This document shows, piece by piece, positions 16,174-23,626 of a stretch of 50,538 nt of DNA. Each line of letters opens with the position of its first letter. Position 1 is the first letter of the stretch. The stretch comes from Solirubrobacterales bacterium (GTDB taxonomy: Bacteria; Actinomycetota; Thermoleophilia; Solirubrobacterales; Solirubrobacteraceae). The translations under genes were made by a program, and so were the position numbers. The stretch spans positions 1-50,538 of the forward strand of contig DAIDJO010000120.1 in NCBI GenBank assembly GCA_027451345.1, given 5' to 3'. The notes beneath the pieces are model-generated. The model did not search any database. It was given only the letters and a program-made list of their open reading frames with translations, and was not told where the DNA came from.

Positions 16174-16200
16174 TATTCGGCATCTGCCCGGCGTGCTTTA
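16174..16200 (-). promoter_or_regulatory. Putative FliA (sigma-28) promoter of fliS
   Basis: On the minus strand TAAAGCAC-N11-GCCGAATA is present, with both boxes close to consensus and an exact 11-nt spacer. The -10 ends 15 nt before the fliS ATG. Confidence 0.8.
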
Positions 16201-16256
16201 GCGTCGGGCGAGCACGGGATACGGCGGCGGGGGCTCCGGCCCGTCAGCCCACGGGT

Positions 16257-16278
16257 ACGGCGGCGCGCCGTCCGCCGT
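16257..16278 (-). terminator. Possible weak terminator after fliD
   Basis: A perfect 7-bp stem (ACGGCGG / CCGCCGT) with an 8-nt loop lies 15 nt beyond the fliD stop and before the fliS promoter. There is no U-tract, as is common in actinobacteria, so the function is uncertain. Confidence 0.35.
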
Positions 16279-16292
16279 CGCTCGCGGTGCGC

Positions 16293-17828
16293 CTACCCGC
16301 CCGTCGTGGAGGAGCCGCTGGACGAGCCGCCGGAGAAGATCGACAGCGACGACTTCTGGCTGTTCAACTTCGCGAGCGTCGCCTCGATCGTCGCCCACTG
16401 CGCCTGCAGCGCCTTCTCCTCGTTGTTGAACATCTGCTGCTGGGTGACGAGCTGGCTGTTGAGGTCGGTGATCTCGGTGTTGTTGCCCGCGATGCGCGCC
16501 TGCAGCGCGCCGTACGGCCCCGATGCCGCGTTGACCACGGTCTGGAACTGGCTCGACCAGGACGCGAGCGCCGCCTGCACCGCGCTCGGGTTGGCCTGGA
16601 GGGCCGCGGTCAGCTTCGTGGTGTCGAGGGTCAGCATTCCGGCCTTGGAGGCGGCGTTGACGGTGCCGGTCGACGCGCCCGTGGAGATGCCGAGGTCCTG
16701 CAGTGACTGATACCCCACGGTGAGGGTGGGGTCGGAGGTGTAGACGGCGCTGCGGATCGAGGACAGCATGTTCTCGAGCTCCGGGTCGCCGAACAGCGAT
16801 CCGCTGTAGCCGCTCGCGGCGGCCGAGTTCGTCTCGCTCGCGGGCGGCGTGTTGATCGCGCTCTCGACGCCCTGGATGGCGCTGTTGTAGTCGTTGACGA
16901 ACTGCTGCACCGCGGCCACGATGTTGTTCGTGTTCGGAGCGGGGGGAGAGGTGGTGATGGTGACCGGGGCGTTGGTCGGCGTCACCCCGTTCAGGGTGAG
17001 GGTCACCCCGGGCACCGCGTCGGTGATCGTGTCGGTCGGCGAGTAGGTGGGGCTGCTCGTCGCGCCGTTGATCACCACCTCGGCATCCTGTCCGGCCTGT
17101 GAGCTGACCGGGGTGATCGCCCCGGAGGTTGAGGAGGTGAGGGTGATCGGGTTGCCGTTGCCGCTCGCCGTGCTGCCTCCGTTGCCGGTCGTGCGCGAGG
17201 AGATCACGAGCTGCCCGTTGCTGAGCACCGTCGCGTAGGCGATCCCTGAGTTGTCGCTGTTGATCGCGTCGGCGATGTTGGCGTTGCTCTCCCCGGCCGT
17301 CACGCTGATCTGCTGGGTGCCCTGATCGTTCTGGATGGTCAGCGTGTCCGCGCTGCTCGCGGGCGCGGTGTAGGCGAAGGTCGCCTGGGATGCGCTCGCC
17401 AGCGACAGGACAGAGACGGTCGTGGAGCCGATGACCGCGCCGACGTCCATCGTCGCCGCCGCGGTCACGAGCGAGGGGTCGCTCGAGGTGACGGTCTGGG
17501 CCTGGAAGAAGAGGCTTGGCTGGCCCAGGTCGAGCGCATCGAAGGAGACGTTCTGCAGGCCCGTCTGCATCATGCTCAGCTGCGTGTTCTGCTCGTTGAG
17601 CGCCGTGATGCTGTCCTGCATGTTGATCAGCGGCAGCTCCTTGAGGGCGAGCTCCGCCTGAATGAGCTGGTTGGTGTTGATCCCCGAGGCGAGCCCCGTG
17701 ATCTGCAGCTGTCCCCCGGCGCCGTTGTTGGTCAGCGTCGAGGTCGACGTGAGGCCGCCGGAGCTGCTGATCGTCGTCGGGGTGAGGAGCCCGGAGGAGG
17801 TCGAGCTCGAGACGCCTGAAGTTGCCAT
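16293..17828 (-). CDS. fliD: Flagellar filament cap protein FliD
   Basis: FliD forms the pentameric cap under which flagellin polymerises. The 511-residue Ser/Thr-rich protein has the N-terminal FliD domain (LQITGLASGINTNQLIQAEL, ALKELPLINMQDSITALNEQ). The C-terminal domain contains DLGISTGASTGTVNA, GMLTLDTTKLTAALQANPSA and the coiled-coil ending LVTQQQMFNNEEKALQAQWA. The length is within the family range. GAGAGGA precedes the ATG. It lies 17 nt downstream of flaG and probably shares its promoter. Confidence 0.94.
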   Translation of the reverse strand: MATSGVSSSTSSGLLTPTTISSSGGLTSTSTLTNNGAGGQLQITGLASGINTNQLIQAELALKELPLINMQDSITALNEQNTQLSMMQTGLQNVSFDALDLGQPSLFFQAQTVTSSDPSLVTAAATMDVGAVIGSTTVSVLSLASASQATFAYTAPASSADTLTIQNDQGTQQISVTAGESNANIADAINSDNSGIAYATVLSNGQLVISSRTTGNGGSTASGNGNPITLTSSTSGAITPVSSQAGQDAEVVINGATSSPTYSPTDTITDAVPGVTLTLNGVTPTNAPVTITTSPPAPNTNNIVAAVQQFVNDYNSAIQGVESAINTPPASETNSAAASGYSGSLFGDPELENMLSSIRSAVYTSDPTLTVGYQSLQDLGISTGASTGTVNAASKAGMLTLDTTKLTAALQANPSAVQAALASWSSQFQTVVNAASGPYGALQARIAGNNTEITDLNSQLVTQQQMFNNEEKALQAQWATIEATLAKLNSQKSSLSIFSGGSSSGSSTTGG

Positions 17829-17845
17829 GTCGGTGTTCCTCTCGG

Positions 17846-18079
17846 TTATCTGAGTCCGTGGCCCGCGGCCAGTTGCAGCGCGTCGCTGGGACTGAGTCGC
17901 GTGACCCGGGCCCCCGTCAGATCCCGCAGCTCGATGGCCACGGTCCCGGCGGTCGTGTCGAGACCGAAGTGCACCCGTCGTCCACGCGAGCTCAGTTGCT
18001 CGTATGCCTCCGCGGCCGCCGCGATGTCACGCAGGACCTCGAGCGGGGGTGCATCCGGCAGATCAACCTCAGAACTCAA
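17846..18079 (-). CDS. flaG: FlaG family protein
   Basis: This 77-residue protein fits FlaG, a small protein encoded just upstream of fliD in many bacteria and linked to filament length. The core is YEQLSSRGRRVHFGLDTTAG followed by VAIELRDLTGARVTRLSP, similar to FlaG's 'L.F..ddetg..vVkv.D..TgeVIRqIP'. The chosen start is TTG at 18079, giving MSSEVDLPD, with AAGGAG about 10 nt upstream. No ATG or GTG is available in a better place. The long upstream extension of this frame has no family support. Confidence 0.72.
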   Translation of the reverse strand: MSSEVDLPDAPPLEVLRDIAAAAEAYEQLSSRGRRVHFGLDTTAGTVAIELRDLTGARVTRLSPSDALQLAAGHGLR

Positions 18080-18145
18080 TGGGATCGCACTCCTTGTGCC
18101 TCTCGGTGCGCGGTCGCGCACCACAGCCCACAGCTTCAACTCGTG

Positions 18146-18173
18146 TGATCGTCCGGGCGCCGGCCAAACTTGA
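18146..18173 (-). promoter_or_regulatory. Candidate FliA (sigma-28) promoter of flaG-fliD
   Basis: On the minus strand TCAAGTTT is followed after 12 nt by GACGATCA. The -35 is very close to consensus and the -10 differs at two positions. It lies 66 nt upstream of the flaG start, in the gap after the glycosyltransferase stop at 18265. Confidence 0.55.
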
Positions 18174-18264
18174 AGGCTCTGGACAAACGATGGACACCCT
18201 GGCCCGCCGGTGCCCGGCGACGCCCAGCTCCGCGTGGTTCGGGGATGGCGCGGGCGCCGACCGT

Positions 18265-20775
18265 TCAAGCGGCGACCGGCTCCCGCCGCGGCTCGGCCAG
18301 TCGAGCGTCGGCCCGTCCGAGCACGGCTCGCGCGTCCTCGTCGCGCGGGTCGAGCTGGACCGCCTGGCCCGCGAACGTGCGGGCGGTCTCGGGCTGGTCG
18401 TTGGCCAGCGCCACCCGAGCCAGCCCGACGAGCGCACGCGCATCGGGCTGCTGCTCGCAGACGGCCATCCATTCGCGCCCCGCCGAGCGCAGGAAGCCGC
18501 GCCGCAGATACATCTGGGCGAGGAGCTCGCGCCGCTCCCGCTCGCTCAATGGCGCCGCATCGAGCAGCGGCAGCAGCGCTTCGAAGTTCTCGAAGTCCCG
18601 CACCCGGAGCAACGACTCGAGCATCAGGGCCAGCAGGGGCACGCCATCGGCGGGCGGCAGCGGTGCCGCCTCGCCGCGCCGCGCCGCCAGCCAGCTGGCG
18701 TACAGCCCGCGCTCGCCGGCGGGCAGGCCGACACGCTGAGCGCGCTCGAGCGCCGCCTCGGCACCCGTCAGGTCGCCCGCCAGCAGGCGCGCGAACAGTT
18801 CGCTGCGCACCACCACGACGGCAAAGCCACCGTCCTCGGAGGTGCGCTCGGCCTCCTGTGCGGCCTCGGCGTAGCGGCGCTGGTACATCAGTGACTCGAC
18901 GAGCGCCGCCCGGGCGGCGGAGCCATGCGGCTGGCGCTCGAGCACCTGCCGGAACTGTGCCTCGGCCCCGTCCGCGTGCCCCTGTTCGAACAGCGCGGTG
19001 CCCAACATGAAGCGCCCGGCCGCCGGCAGCCGCTGACTGACGGCCTCGATCCTCGCCACCACCGCCGCCGGCTCCACGCCGGATCGCAGCAGCGCCGTGG
19101 CATACGGGTAGATCGTCCCGATGTGCTCGGTGTGGTGTTCGATGCACCACGCCAGCAGCTCGAGCGCCGGTTCCCACTCGCCGCGGTTGAGATGGACGGT
19201 GGCCAGGATGATCCTCGGCATGAACGTGCCCGCGCCGACGGTCGCCGTGTACCGGGCCGGAGCGTCGCCCATCTCCATGGCACGCCGCATGTGCGCCTCG
19301 GCGGCGTCGGCGCGCTCGAGCGCGAGGCAGGCCATGCCCTGCTCGTAGACGAGGTCCGTGAAGCCCGGGAAGCGCTCCAGGCCCAGAGTCGCTCGGCTCA
19401 GCGCGTCCTCGAGGCGGCCGGCGGCCCGCAGTGCCTTGACCGATCGCAGGACCAACGACGGCGCGTACTCGTGCCAGAAGGTGCCGTCCGTCTCCAGGCG
19501 GCGGAAGCCGGTCTCGTACTCGGCCACCGCCTTCTCGACCTCGCCGGCGGCGAAGTACTCGGAACCGAGGTTGTAGTGGAAGAAGGCGTTCAGCTCGTGC
19601 GCGGGCGTCTCGCGCTGTTGCGCCAGCAGCAGCTCGAGGTTGCGGCGCGCCTTGTCCTTGGACTCCCGGACGACCCCGAGGTAGCCGTAATGGTTGACGC
19701 GCACGGTCGACTGGGCGACGCGCTCGGGCAGATAGGCCGGCAGGTGGTAGGCGATCTGCTCATGCAGCCGCCCGGTGAAACGGTAGTTGGGCCGGTTGCG
19801 GAACATGCGCAGCGCGCTGTGCACGATCGAGACGCCGGTGCCCTCGTCGTTACCGGTGAAGTTCGTCTCGTGCAGGAAGAAGGCCTCCCGCCAGGTCTGT
19901 CCCGCCAGCGCTCGCAGGGCCTCGACGTCCTCGCTGACGAGGACCTCATCGGCGTCGAGGTAGATGAACCAGTCACCCGTCGCGGCCTCCAGTGACGCGT
20001 TGCGGGCGTCGCTGAACGAGCCGGTCCATTCCCGCTCGATCACCTTCGCACCGAAGGATCGGGCGATCTCGATCGTCGCGTCGGTGGAGCCGGTGTCGAC
20101 CACGATGATCTCGTCCACCGCGGGACGGACGGCCTCGAGGGTGCGGGGGAGCATCTCCTCCTCGTCGCGGACGATCATGACGAGGCTGATGCGCTGATCG
20201 GAGGCGGGCTTGGCGCGGGCGGCGACGCGCCGTGCCCGCTTGGAGAGGTCGGCGAGCACGGGGTGGAACGAGAGCTTGCGATGCTGGGCCGAGCGACCGC
20301 GGTTGGCGATCTCGCTCAGGTTTCGATCGAGATGCGGCAGCTCCGGGTCGAGTCGCTTGGCGGCCTGGAACAGCGCCCTGGCTCCGTCGAGCGCCCACAG
20401 CTCGTAGAGCACGACGCCGGTGTAGTTGAGGAGCACCGGCTCGGCGGGATCGGCCTCGAGGACGGCCAGGGCGGCCCGGGCCATCGCCAGCAGCAGCTCG
20501 GTCGCGCGCTTCTCGCTCAGCGTCGGAAGCGCCGCGAGCCCGCGCTCGAGCAGCAGCTTGCGGACCTGGTAGACCCGCTGGGGGTTCTCGAGCTCGCCCG
20601 CCTCGCTGAACAGCTGGATGTACTGGGTGAGCTCGCCCGCGCTGATGAACGCGCCGGCGCGCGTGAGGAACCCCTGGACCTGCAGGTTCTCGGCGTGATA
20701 GGCATGCTGCGCCGCCTCGGCCTCCGAGGGGCCGGGGCTGGCGGGCAGAGAGGTCTTGGTCAGGCGAAGGGCCAT
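18265..20775 (-). CDS. TPR-containing family 2 glycosyltransferase (probable flagellin or surface glycosylation)
   Basis: The 836-residue protein has a helical N-terminal part (residues 1-190) with TPR-like repeats. A GT-A glycosyltransferase domain follows at about 196-400, with ISLVMIVRDEEEMLPRTLEA, VDTGSTD at 226-232 and the metal-binding DADE at 274-277. The C-terminal half consists of many TPR-like units (for example HYNLGSEYFAAGEVEKAVAE). This layout is like other cytoplasmic protein-modifying glycosyltransferases with TPR scaffolds. ATG 20775 was chosen because AAGGA lies upstream and a FliA-type promoter lies 34 nt before it; an ORF extension to 21141 crosses that promoter. A FliA promoter and position next to flaG-fliD suggest flagellin modification, but this is inference. 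Confidence 0.82.
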   Translation of the reverse strand: MALRLTKTSLPASPGPSEAEAAQHAYHAENLQVQGFLTRAGAFISAGELTQYIQLFSEAGELENPQRVYQVRKLLLERGLAALPTLSEKRATELLLAMARAALAVLEADPAEPVLLNYTGVVLYELWALDGARALFQAAKRLDPELPHLDRNLSEIANRGRSAQHRKLSFHPVLADLSKRARRVAARAKPASDQRISLVMIVRDEEEMLPRTLEAVRPAVDEIIVVDTGSTDATIEIARSFGAKVIEREWTGSFSDARNASLEAATGDWFIYLDADEVLVSEDVEALRALAGQTWREAFFLHETNFTGNDEGTGVSIVHSALRMFRNRPNYRFTGRLHEQIAYHLPAYLPERVAQSTVRVNHYGYLGVVRESKDKARRNLELLLAQQRETPAHELNAFFHYNLGSEYFAAGEVEKAVAEYETGFRRLETDGTFWHEYAPSLVLRSVKALRAAGRLEDALSRATLGLERFPGFTDLVYEQGMACLALERADAAEAHMRRAMEMGDAPARYTATVGAGTFMPRIILATVHLNRGEWEPALELLAWCIEHHTEHIGTIYPYATALLRSGVEPAAVVARIEAVSQRLPAAGRFMLGTALFEQGHADGAEAQFRQVLERQPHGSAARAALVESLMYQRRYAEAAQEAERTSEDGGFAVVVVRSELFARLLAGDLTGAEAALERAQRVGLPAGERGLYASWLAARRGEAAPLPPADGVPLLALMLESLLRVRDFENFEALLPLLDAAPLSERERRELLAQMYLRRGFLRSAGREWMAVCEQQPDARALVGLARVALANDQPETARTFAGQAVQLDPRDEDARAVLGRADARLAEPRREPVAA

Positions 20776-20809
20776 GCGGCGCGATCCTTGATCGAGTTGG
20801 GCCCTCTGG

Positions 20810-20836
20810 TCATCGGCACGGGGACCGAGACCCTTA
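20810..20836 (-). promoter_or_regulatory. Putative FliA (sigma-28) promoter of the glycosyltransferase gene
   Basis: On the minus strand TAAGGGTC-N11-GCCGATGA is present, with an exact 11-nt spacer. It lies 34 nt upstream of the ATG. It shares a 353-nt divergent region (20776-21128) with fliA. The remainder of that region is GC-rich and holds only the fliA candidate promoter. Confidence 0.72.
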
Positions 20837-21037
20837 ATCCCGGTCTGCACGGCCCCTGCGCCTCGGTCCCCGCCCGGGGGCCGGTCAGGGGGGCGTCGGG
20901 CGAAGGTCTGCGGCCCGACCCCAGCGGTGTGCGGGTTTCCCGCAAAACGCCTGCTCAGGAGCACTTCGGACCGCGGCCAACCGGCGTCGCAGCGCGCCAA
21001 AAGATGGCGGATCGGCCCGTGGAGCGCTCCGGCCCCT

Positions 21038-21065
21038 TCAGGTTCTCCCCGGCGCGCGCCGATGT
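21038..21065 (+). promoter_or_regulatory. Candidate FliA (sigma-28) autoregulatory promoter of fliA
   Basis: TCAGGTTC is followed after 12 nt by GCCGATGT on the plus strand, 63 nt upstream of the chosen fliA GTG. The match is weaker than at the other sites. If real, it would be a positive feedback loop. Confidence 0.38.
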
Positions 21066-21128
21066 AGCAGCTGCCGGCGGCGGGGGCGTCGGCTCCGAGA
21101 AACCTTCGTGACGTGCCAGGAGTCACCA

Positions 21129-21935
21129 GTGACGCGAGCAACAGCCGAGCGGGCCAGCAGCGAGACCGTTCAACAGCTATGGGAGCAGTACCACTCGACG
21201 GGCGATGCCGGCCTGCGGAACCGATTGGTGCTCACCCTCGCGCCGATGGTGAAGTACATCGTCTACCGCAAGGCACGCGAGATCCCCGCGCGCTGCGACG
21301 TGGAGGACTTCGTCTCCTGCGGTCTCGAGGCGCTGATGCGCTCGCTCGATCGCTACGACCCCGCCAAGGGCGCGACGCTCGAACAGTTCGCCTGGACGCG
21401 CATCCACGGCGCGGTGCTCGACGAGCTGCGGCGCAACGACTGGGCGCCGCGGTCCCTGCGCCGCTGGGAGCGGGACATCTCGCGGGCCCGTGAGAAGTTC
21501 ATCGCGCTCTACGGTCGCGCCCCCAGCCACGAGGAGCTCGCCGACTCGGTCAACCTGACCCGCGCGGAGCTCGACCGTTGGCTGCGGGACATCCATCGCT
21601 CCGACGTCGGCTCCCTCAACGTGCTCGTCCTCGGTGACGACGACACGACGATCGAGCGGATCGACACGCTCTCGAGCCAGGATCCGAACCTCGATCCCGA
21701 GCAGCGCGTCGTGCGCGAGCACGCCAAGGAGCGCTTCCGCGCCGCCTTCGAGCAGCTGCCCGAGCGTGAGCGCCAGGTCGCCGTCCGCCTGTACCTGCAC
21801 AACATGACCCTGCGCGAGATCGGGGACGCGCTCGGTGTGACGGAGAGTCGCGTCTGCCAGATCCACGGTCAGCTGCGGCGCCGGCTGCGCGAGCTCCTGG
21901 CCGCCGACGAGCAGCTGTTCAGCGAGGTCGCGTAG
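21129..21935 (+). CDS. fliA: Flagellar sigma factor FliA (sigma-28)
   Basis: FliA directs RNA polymerase to late flagellar promoters. The 268-residue protein has region 2 (MVKYIVYRKAREIPARCDVE, DFVSCGLEALMRSLDRYDPA, LEQFAWTRIHGAVLDELRRN), region 3 (RAREKFIALYGRAPSHEELA) and region 4 with the helix-turn-helix LREIGDALGVTESRVCQIHG. LDELRRNDWAPRSLRR is the typical FliA/WhiG segment. The GTG at 21129 was chosen because AGGAG lies 7 nt upstream; another GTG at 21108 has no RBS. It is transcribed alone, divergently from the glycosyltransferase gene. WhiG-type sigma factors are close relatives, but the flagellar context decides. Confidence 0.95.
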   Translation: MTRATAERASSETVQQLWEQYHSTGDAGLRNRLVLTLAPMVKYIVYRKAREIPARCDVEDFVSCGLEALMRSLDRYDPAKGATLEQFAWTRIHGAVLDELRRNDWAPRSLRRWERDISRAREKFIALYGRAPSHEELADSVNLTRAELDRWLRDIHRSDVGSLNVLVLGDDDTTIERIDTLSSQDPNLDPEQRVVREHAKERFRAAFEQLPERERQVAVRLYLHNMTLREIGDALGVTESRVCQIHGQLRRRLRELLAADEQLFSEVA

Positions 21936-21990
21936 GGGTCGTCGCCGGCTCGCGTGGCCCTCGGGAACGCCGCGGGCCGGGCGCGAGGCA

Positions 21991-22281
21991 TCACGACACG
22001 GTTCGGCGCCCGCCGGCCTCCGCATCGAGCCGGTAGGCCCAGGCGAGCGTCTCCGCCACCGCCCGGTACATCGCCTCCGGGACCTCGGTCCCGAGGTCGA
22101 GCGCCGACAGGGCTCGGGCGAGCCCCGGGTCGGAGCGCACCGGCACCCCCGCCTCGCGCGCGGCGGCGATGATCCGCTCCGCGATCTGCCCCCGCCCGGA
22201 CGCCACCAGGCGTGGAGCGGCATCTCCCGCGTCGTAGCGAAGCGCGGCCGCCTCCCTCGGCGTGTCGGGCCGGTCGGTCAC
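21991..22281 (-). CDS. flhX: FlhB C-terminal paralogue (FlhX / YlqH type)
   Basis: This 96-residue protein corresponds to the cytoplasmic C-terminal domain of FlhB, the export-gate component that controls the hook-to-filament substrate switch. Conserved parts are AALRYDAGDAAPRLVASGRG, EAGVPVRSDPGLARAL and VPEAMYRAVAETLAWAYRLD. The NPTH autocleavage motif of full FlhB is missing, so the protein begins just after the cleavage point. Such paralogues occur as flhX or B. subtilis ylqH. The start is GTG, overlapping the upstream FliK-like gene by 4 nt (GTGA). Confidence 0.85.
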   Translation of the reverse strand: MTDRPDTPREAAALRYDAGDAAPRLVASGRGQIAERIIAAAREAGVPVRSDPGLARALSALDLGTEVPEAMYRAVAETLAWAYRLDAEAGGRRTVS

Positions 22282-22871
22282 GCGAAGACCTCGACCGGCT
22301 CGCGCCGGGTCACGACCGTGACGTTCGTCGGCCGCTCGGTCGCCGCCACGAGTGCCGACCGCAGCGCCTCGGTCCGGTCCTGGGCCGGCGCAAGCGCCCC
22401 CGGTGCGACGGCCACCGTCACGGCCAGCGCACCCTCGGACAGCGTGAGGTGCAGGTCGATCGGTCCCAGGCTCGGCGCGTCGTAGCGCAGCCTGAGCGCG
22501 TGCGTCCTCTCCTCGCCGGCGGCGCCCCGTCGCCGGTCGGCGTCCCGCTCGGTCACCCGCACCGACCCGCCGCCCGGCAGTGCGATCCGCTCGTGCTCGA
22601 CCGCCACCGGCGGCACCGCCTGGGCCTCGCCGCGGATCGCCAGGATCACCTTCTCCGGCGTGAGCGCCCGAACCTGCAGACGCAGCTCCTCACCGGCACG
22701 GACGTTGGCGGGCAGCTCCGCGTCGAGCAGGATCCCCGCCAGGCTGAGCACGCCGCGGCCGTCCGCCGTCACGGAGGCGACGCGCACCATCAGCTCTCGG
22801 CCGACGGCCAGCCGTATGTCGGCGGCCAGGACGGTGCGCAGCAGCGCGGCATCGACGGCGAGCGGCTCCAC
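22278..22871 (-). CDS. Small FliK-like protein (hook-length control family C-domain)
   Basis: The 197-residue protein ends in a segment like the FliK C-domain: LRLRYDAPSLGPIDLHLTLS, GALAVTVAV and ALRSALVAATERPTNVTVV. Its N-terminal half resembles other FliK/YlqG-type proteins (VGRELMVRVASVTADGRGVL). It is paired with the FlhB-like gene by a 4-nt overlap, as ylqG-ylqH is in B. subtilis. The GTG at 22871 was chosen: a CACACT -10 box lies 6 nt before it, fitting the leaderless pattern of this genome. An upstream in-frame start at 22904 adds 11 residues and crosses that box. Function is inferred from family and pairing. Confidence 0.68.
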   Translation of the reverse strand: MEPLAVDAALLRTVLAADIRLAVGRELMVRVASVTADGRGVLSLAGILLDAELPANVRAGEELRLQVRALTPEKVILAIRGEAQAVPPVAVEHERIALPGGGSVRVTERDADRRRGAAGEERTHALRLRYDAPSLGPIDLHLTLSEGALAVTVAVAPGALAPAQDRTEALRSALVAATERPTNVTVVTRREPVEVFA

Positions 22872-22877
22872 GCTCGC

Positions 22878-22883
22878 AGTGTG
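22878..22883 (-). promoter_or_regulatory. -10 box CACACT of the FliK-like/flhX pair
   Basis: The hexamer ends 6 nt before the GTG at 22871. It lies within 20 nt of the divergent FliA promoter of the rod genes. Confidence 0.5.
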
Positions 22884-22900
22884 GCAAGCCGACGTGGGAC

Positions 22901-22927
22901 TCAAGGATTGGCGGCGCGAGCCGATTA
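22901..22927 (+). promoter_or_regulatory. Putative FliA (sigma-28) promoter of the plus-strand rod operon
   Basis: TCAAGGAT-N11-GCCGATTA matches the sigma-28 pattern with an exact 11-nt spacer. The -10 ends 9 nt before the ATG at 22937, so the mRNA would be leaderless or nearly so. No SD is seen. Confidence 0.75.
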
Positions 22928-22936
22928 GACAGAACG

Positions 22937-23626
22937 ATGGATCTTGGGCTGAACATCGCCTCGGCCGGCATGCTCGCCGAGCAGGTGCAGGAGGACCAGA
23001 TCGCCAACGACCTGGCGAACGCGTCCACGCCCGGCTTCAAGGCGGCATCCGCGGCGCAGCAGAGCTTCGATTCGCTCCTGCTCCAGAACACCGCGACCGG
23101 CCAGACGGTGGGCTCGATCGACATGGGGGTCCGGGTGATGAAGGCTCAGACGAACCTCGCGCAGGGCCCGATGCAGACGACCGGCCGCCCGCTCGACTTC
23201 GCCGTCGCGGGGACCGGCTTCTTCGCCGTGCGCACCCCGACCGGGGTCCAGTACACCCGAAACGGCCAGTTCAGCGTGAGCAACCGGGGCGTGCTCGTCG
23301 ATCAGTACGGCAACGACGTGCTGTCCCAGACCGGGGCGCCGATCCCGGTCGGAGCGGCCGGCACCGTTCCCACGACCGCGCTCGGACTGTTCAACGTGAC
23401 CAACCCGTCGCAGCTCGGGAACAACAACTTCAGCGGCACGGCCGCCGCCGGTCGCGCCAGCGGGCAGATCTACTCCGGGCAGCTCGAGGGCTCGGGTATC
23501 GACCCGATCCAGGAGATGATCCGGATGGAGTCGGCGCTCAACGCGTACACGGCCGGCCAGCAGACGATCGGCACGATCAGCCAGACGATGCAGGAGAGCG
23601 CCCAGACGGTGGCGCAGGTGCCCTGA
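22937..23626 (+). CDS. flgF: Flagellar basal-body rod protein, FlgF/FlgG type
   Basis: The 229-residue protein has the N-terminal rod motif (EQVQEDQIANDLANASTPGF), the FlgF/G core (GRPLDFAVAGTGFFAVRTPT, YTRNGQFSVSNRGVLVDQYG) and the C-terminal helix (ALNAYTAGQQTIGTISQTMQ). It is shorter than the next gene product and fits a proximal/distal rod component. FlgF is the best guess because the next gene is the better FlgG. It heads the operon that runs to fliW. Confidence 0.85.
   Translation: MDLGLNIASAGMLAEQVQEDQIANDLANASTPGFKAASAAQQSFDSLLLQNTATGQTVGSIDMGVRVMKAQTNLAQGPMQTTGRPLDFAVAGTGFFAVRTPTGVQYTRNGQFSVSNRGVLVDQYGNDVLSQTGAPIPVGAAGTVPTTALGLFNVTNPSQLGNNNFSGTAAAGRASGQIYSGQLEGSGIDPIQEMIRMESALNAYTAGQQTIGTISQTMQESAQTVAQVP

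Noticed and set aside
20776-21141. 122-residue N-terminal extension of the glycosyltransferase
   Set aside because: The extension crosses a consensus-like FliA promoter and contains no recognisable domain. ATG 20775 has an SD.
22660-23625. Extended version of FlgG starting inside the FliK-like/FlgF region
   Set aside because: It is out of frame with the well-supported FlgF-type gene. The FlgG homology starts at the ATG at 23626.
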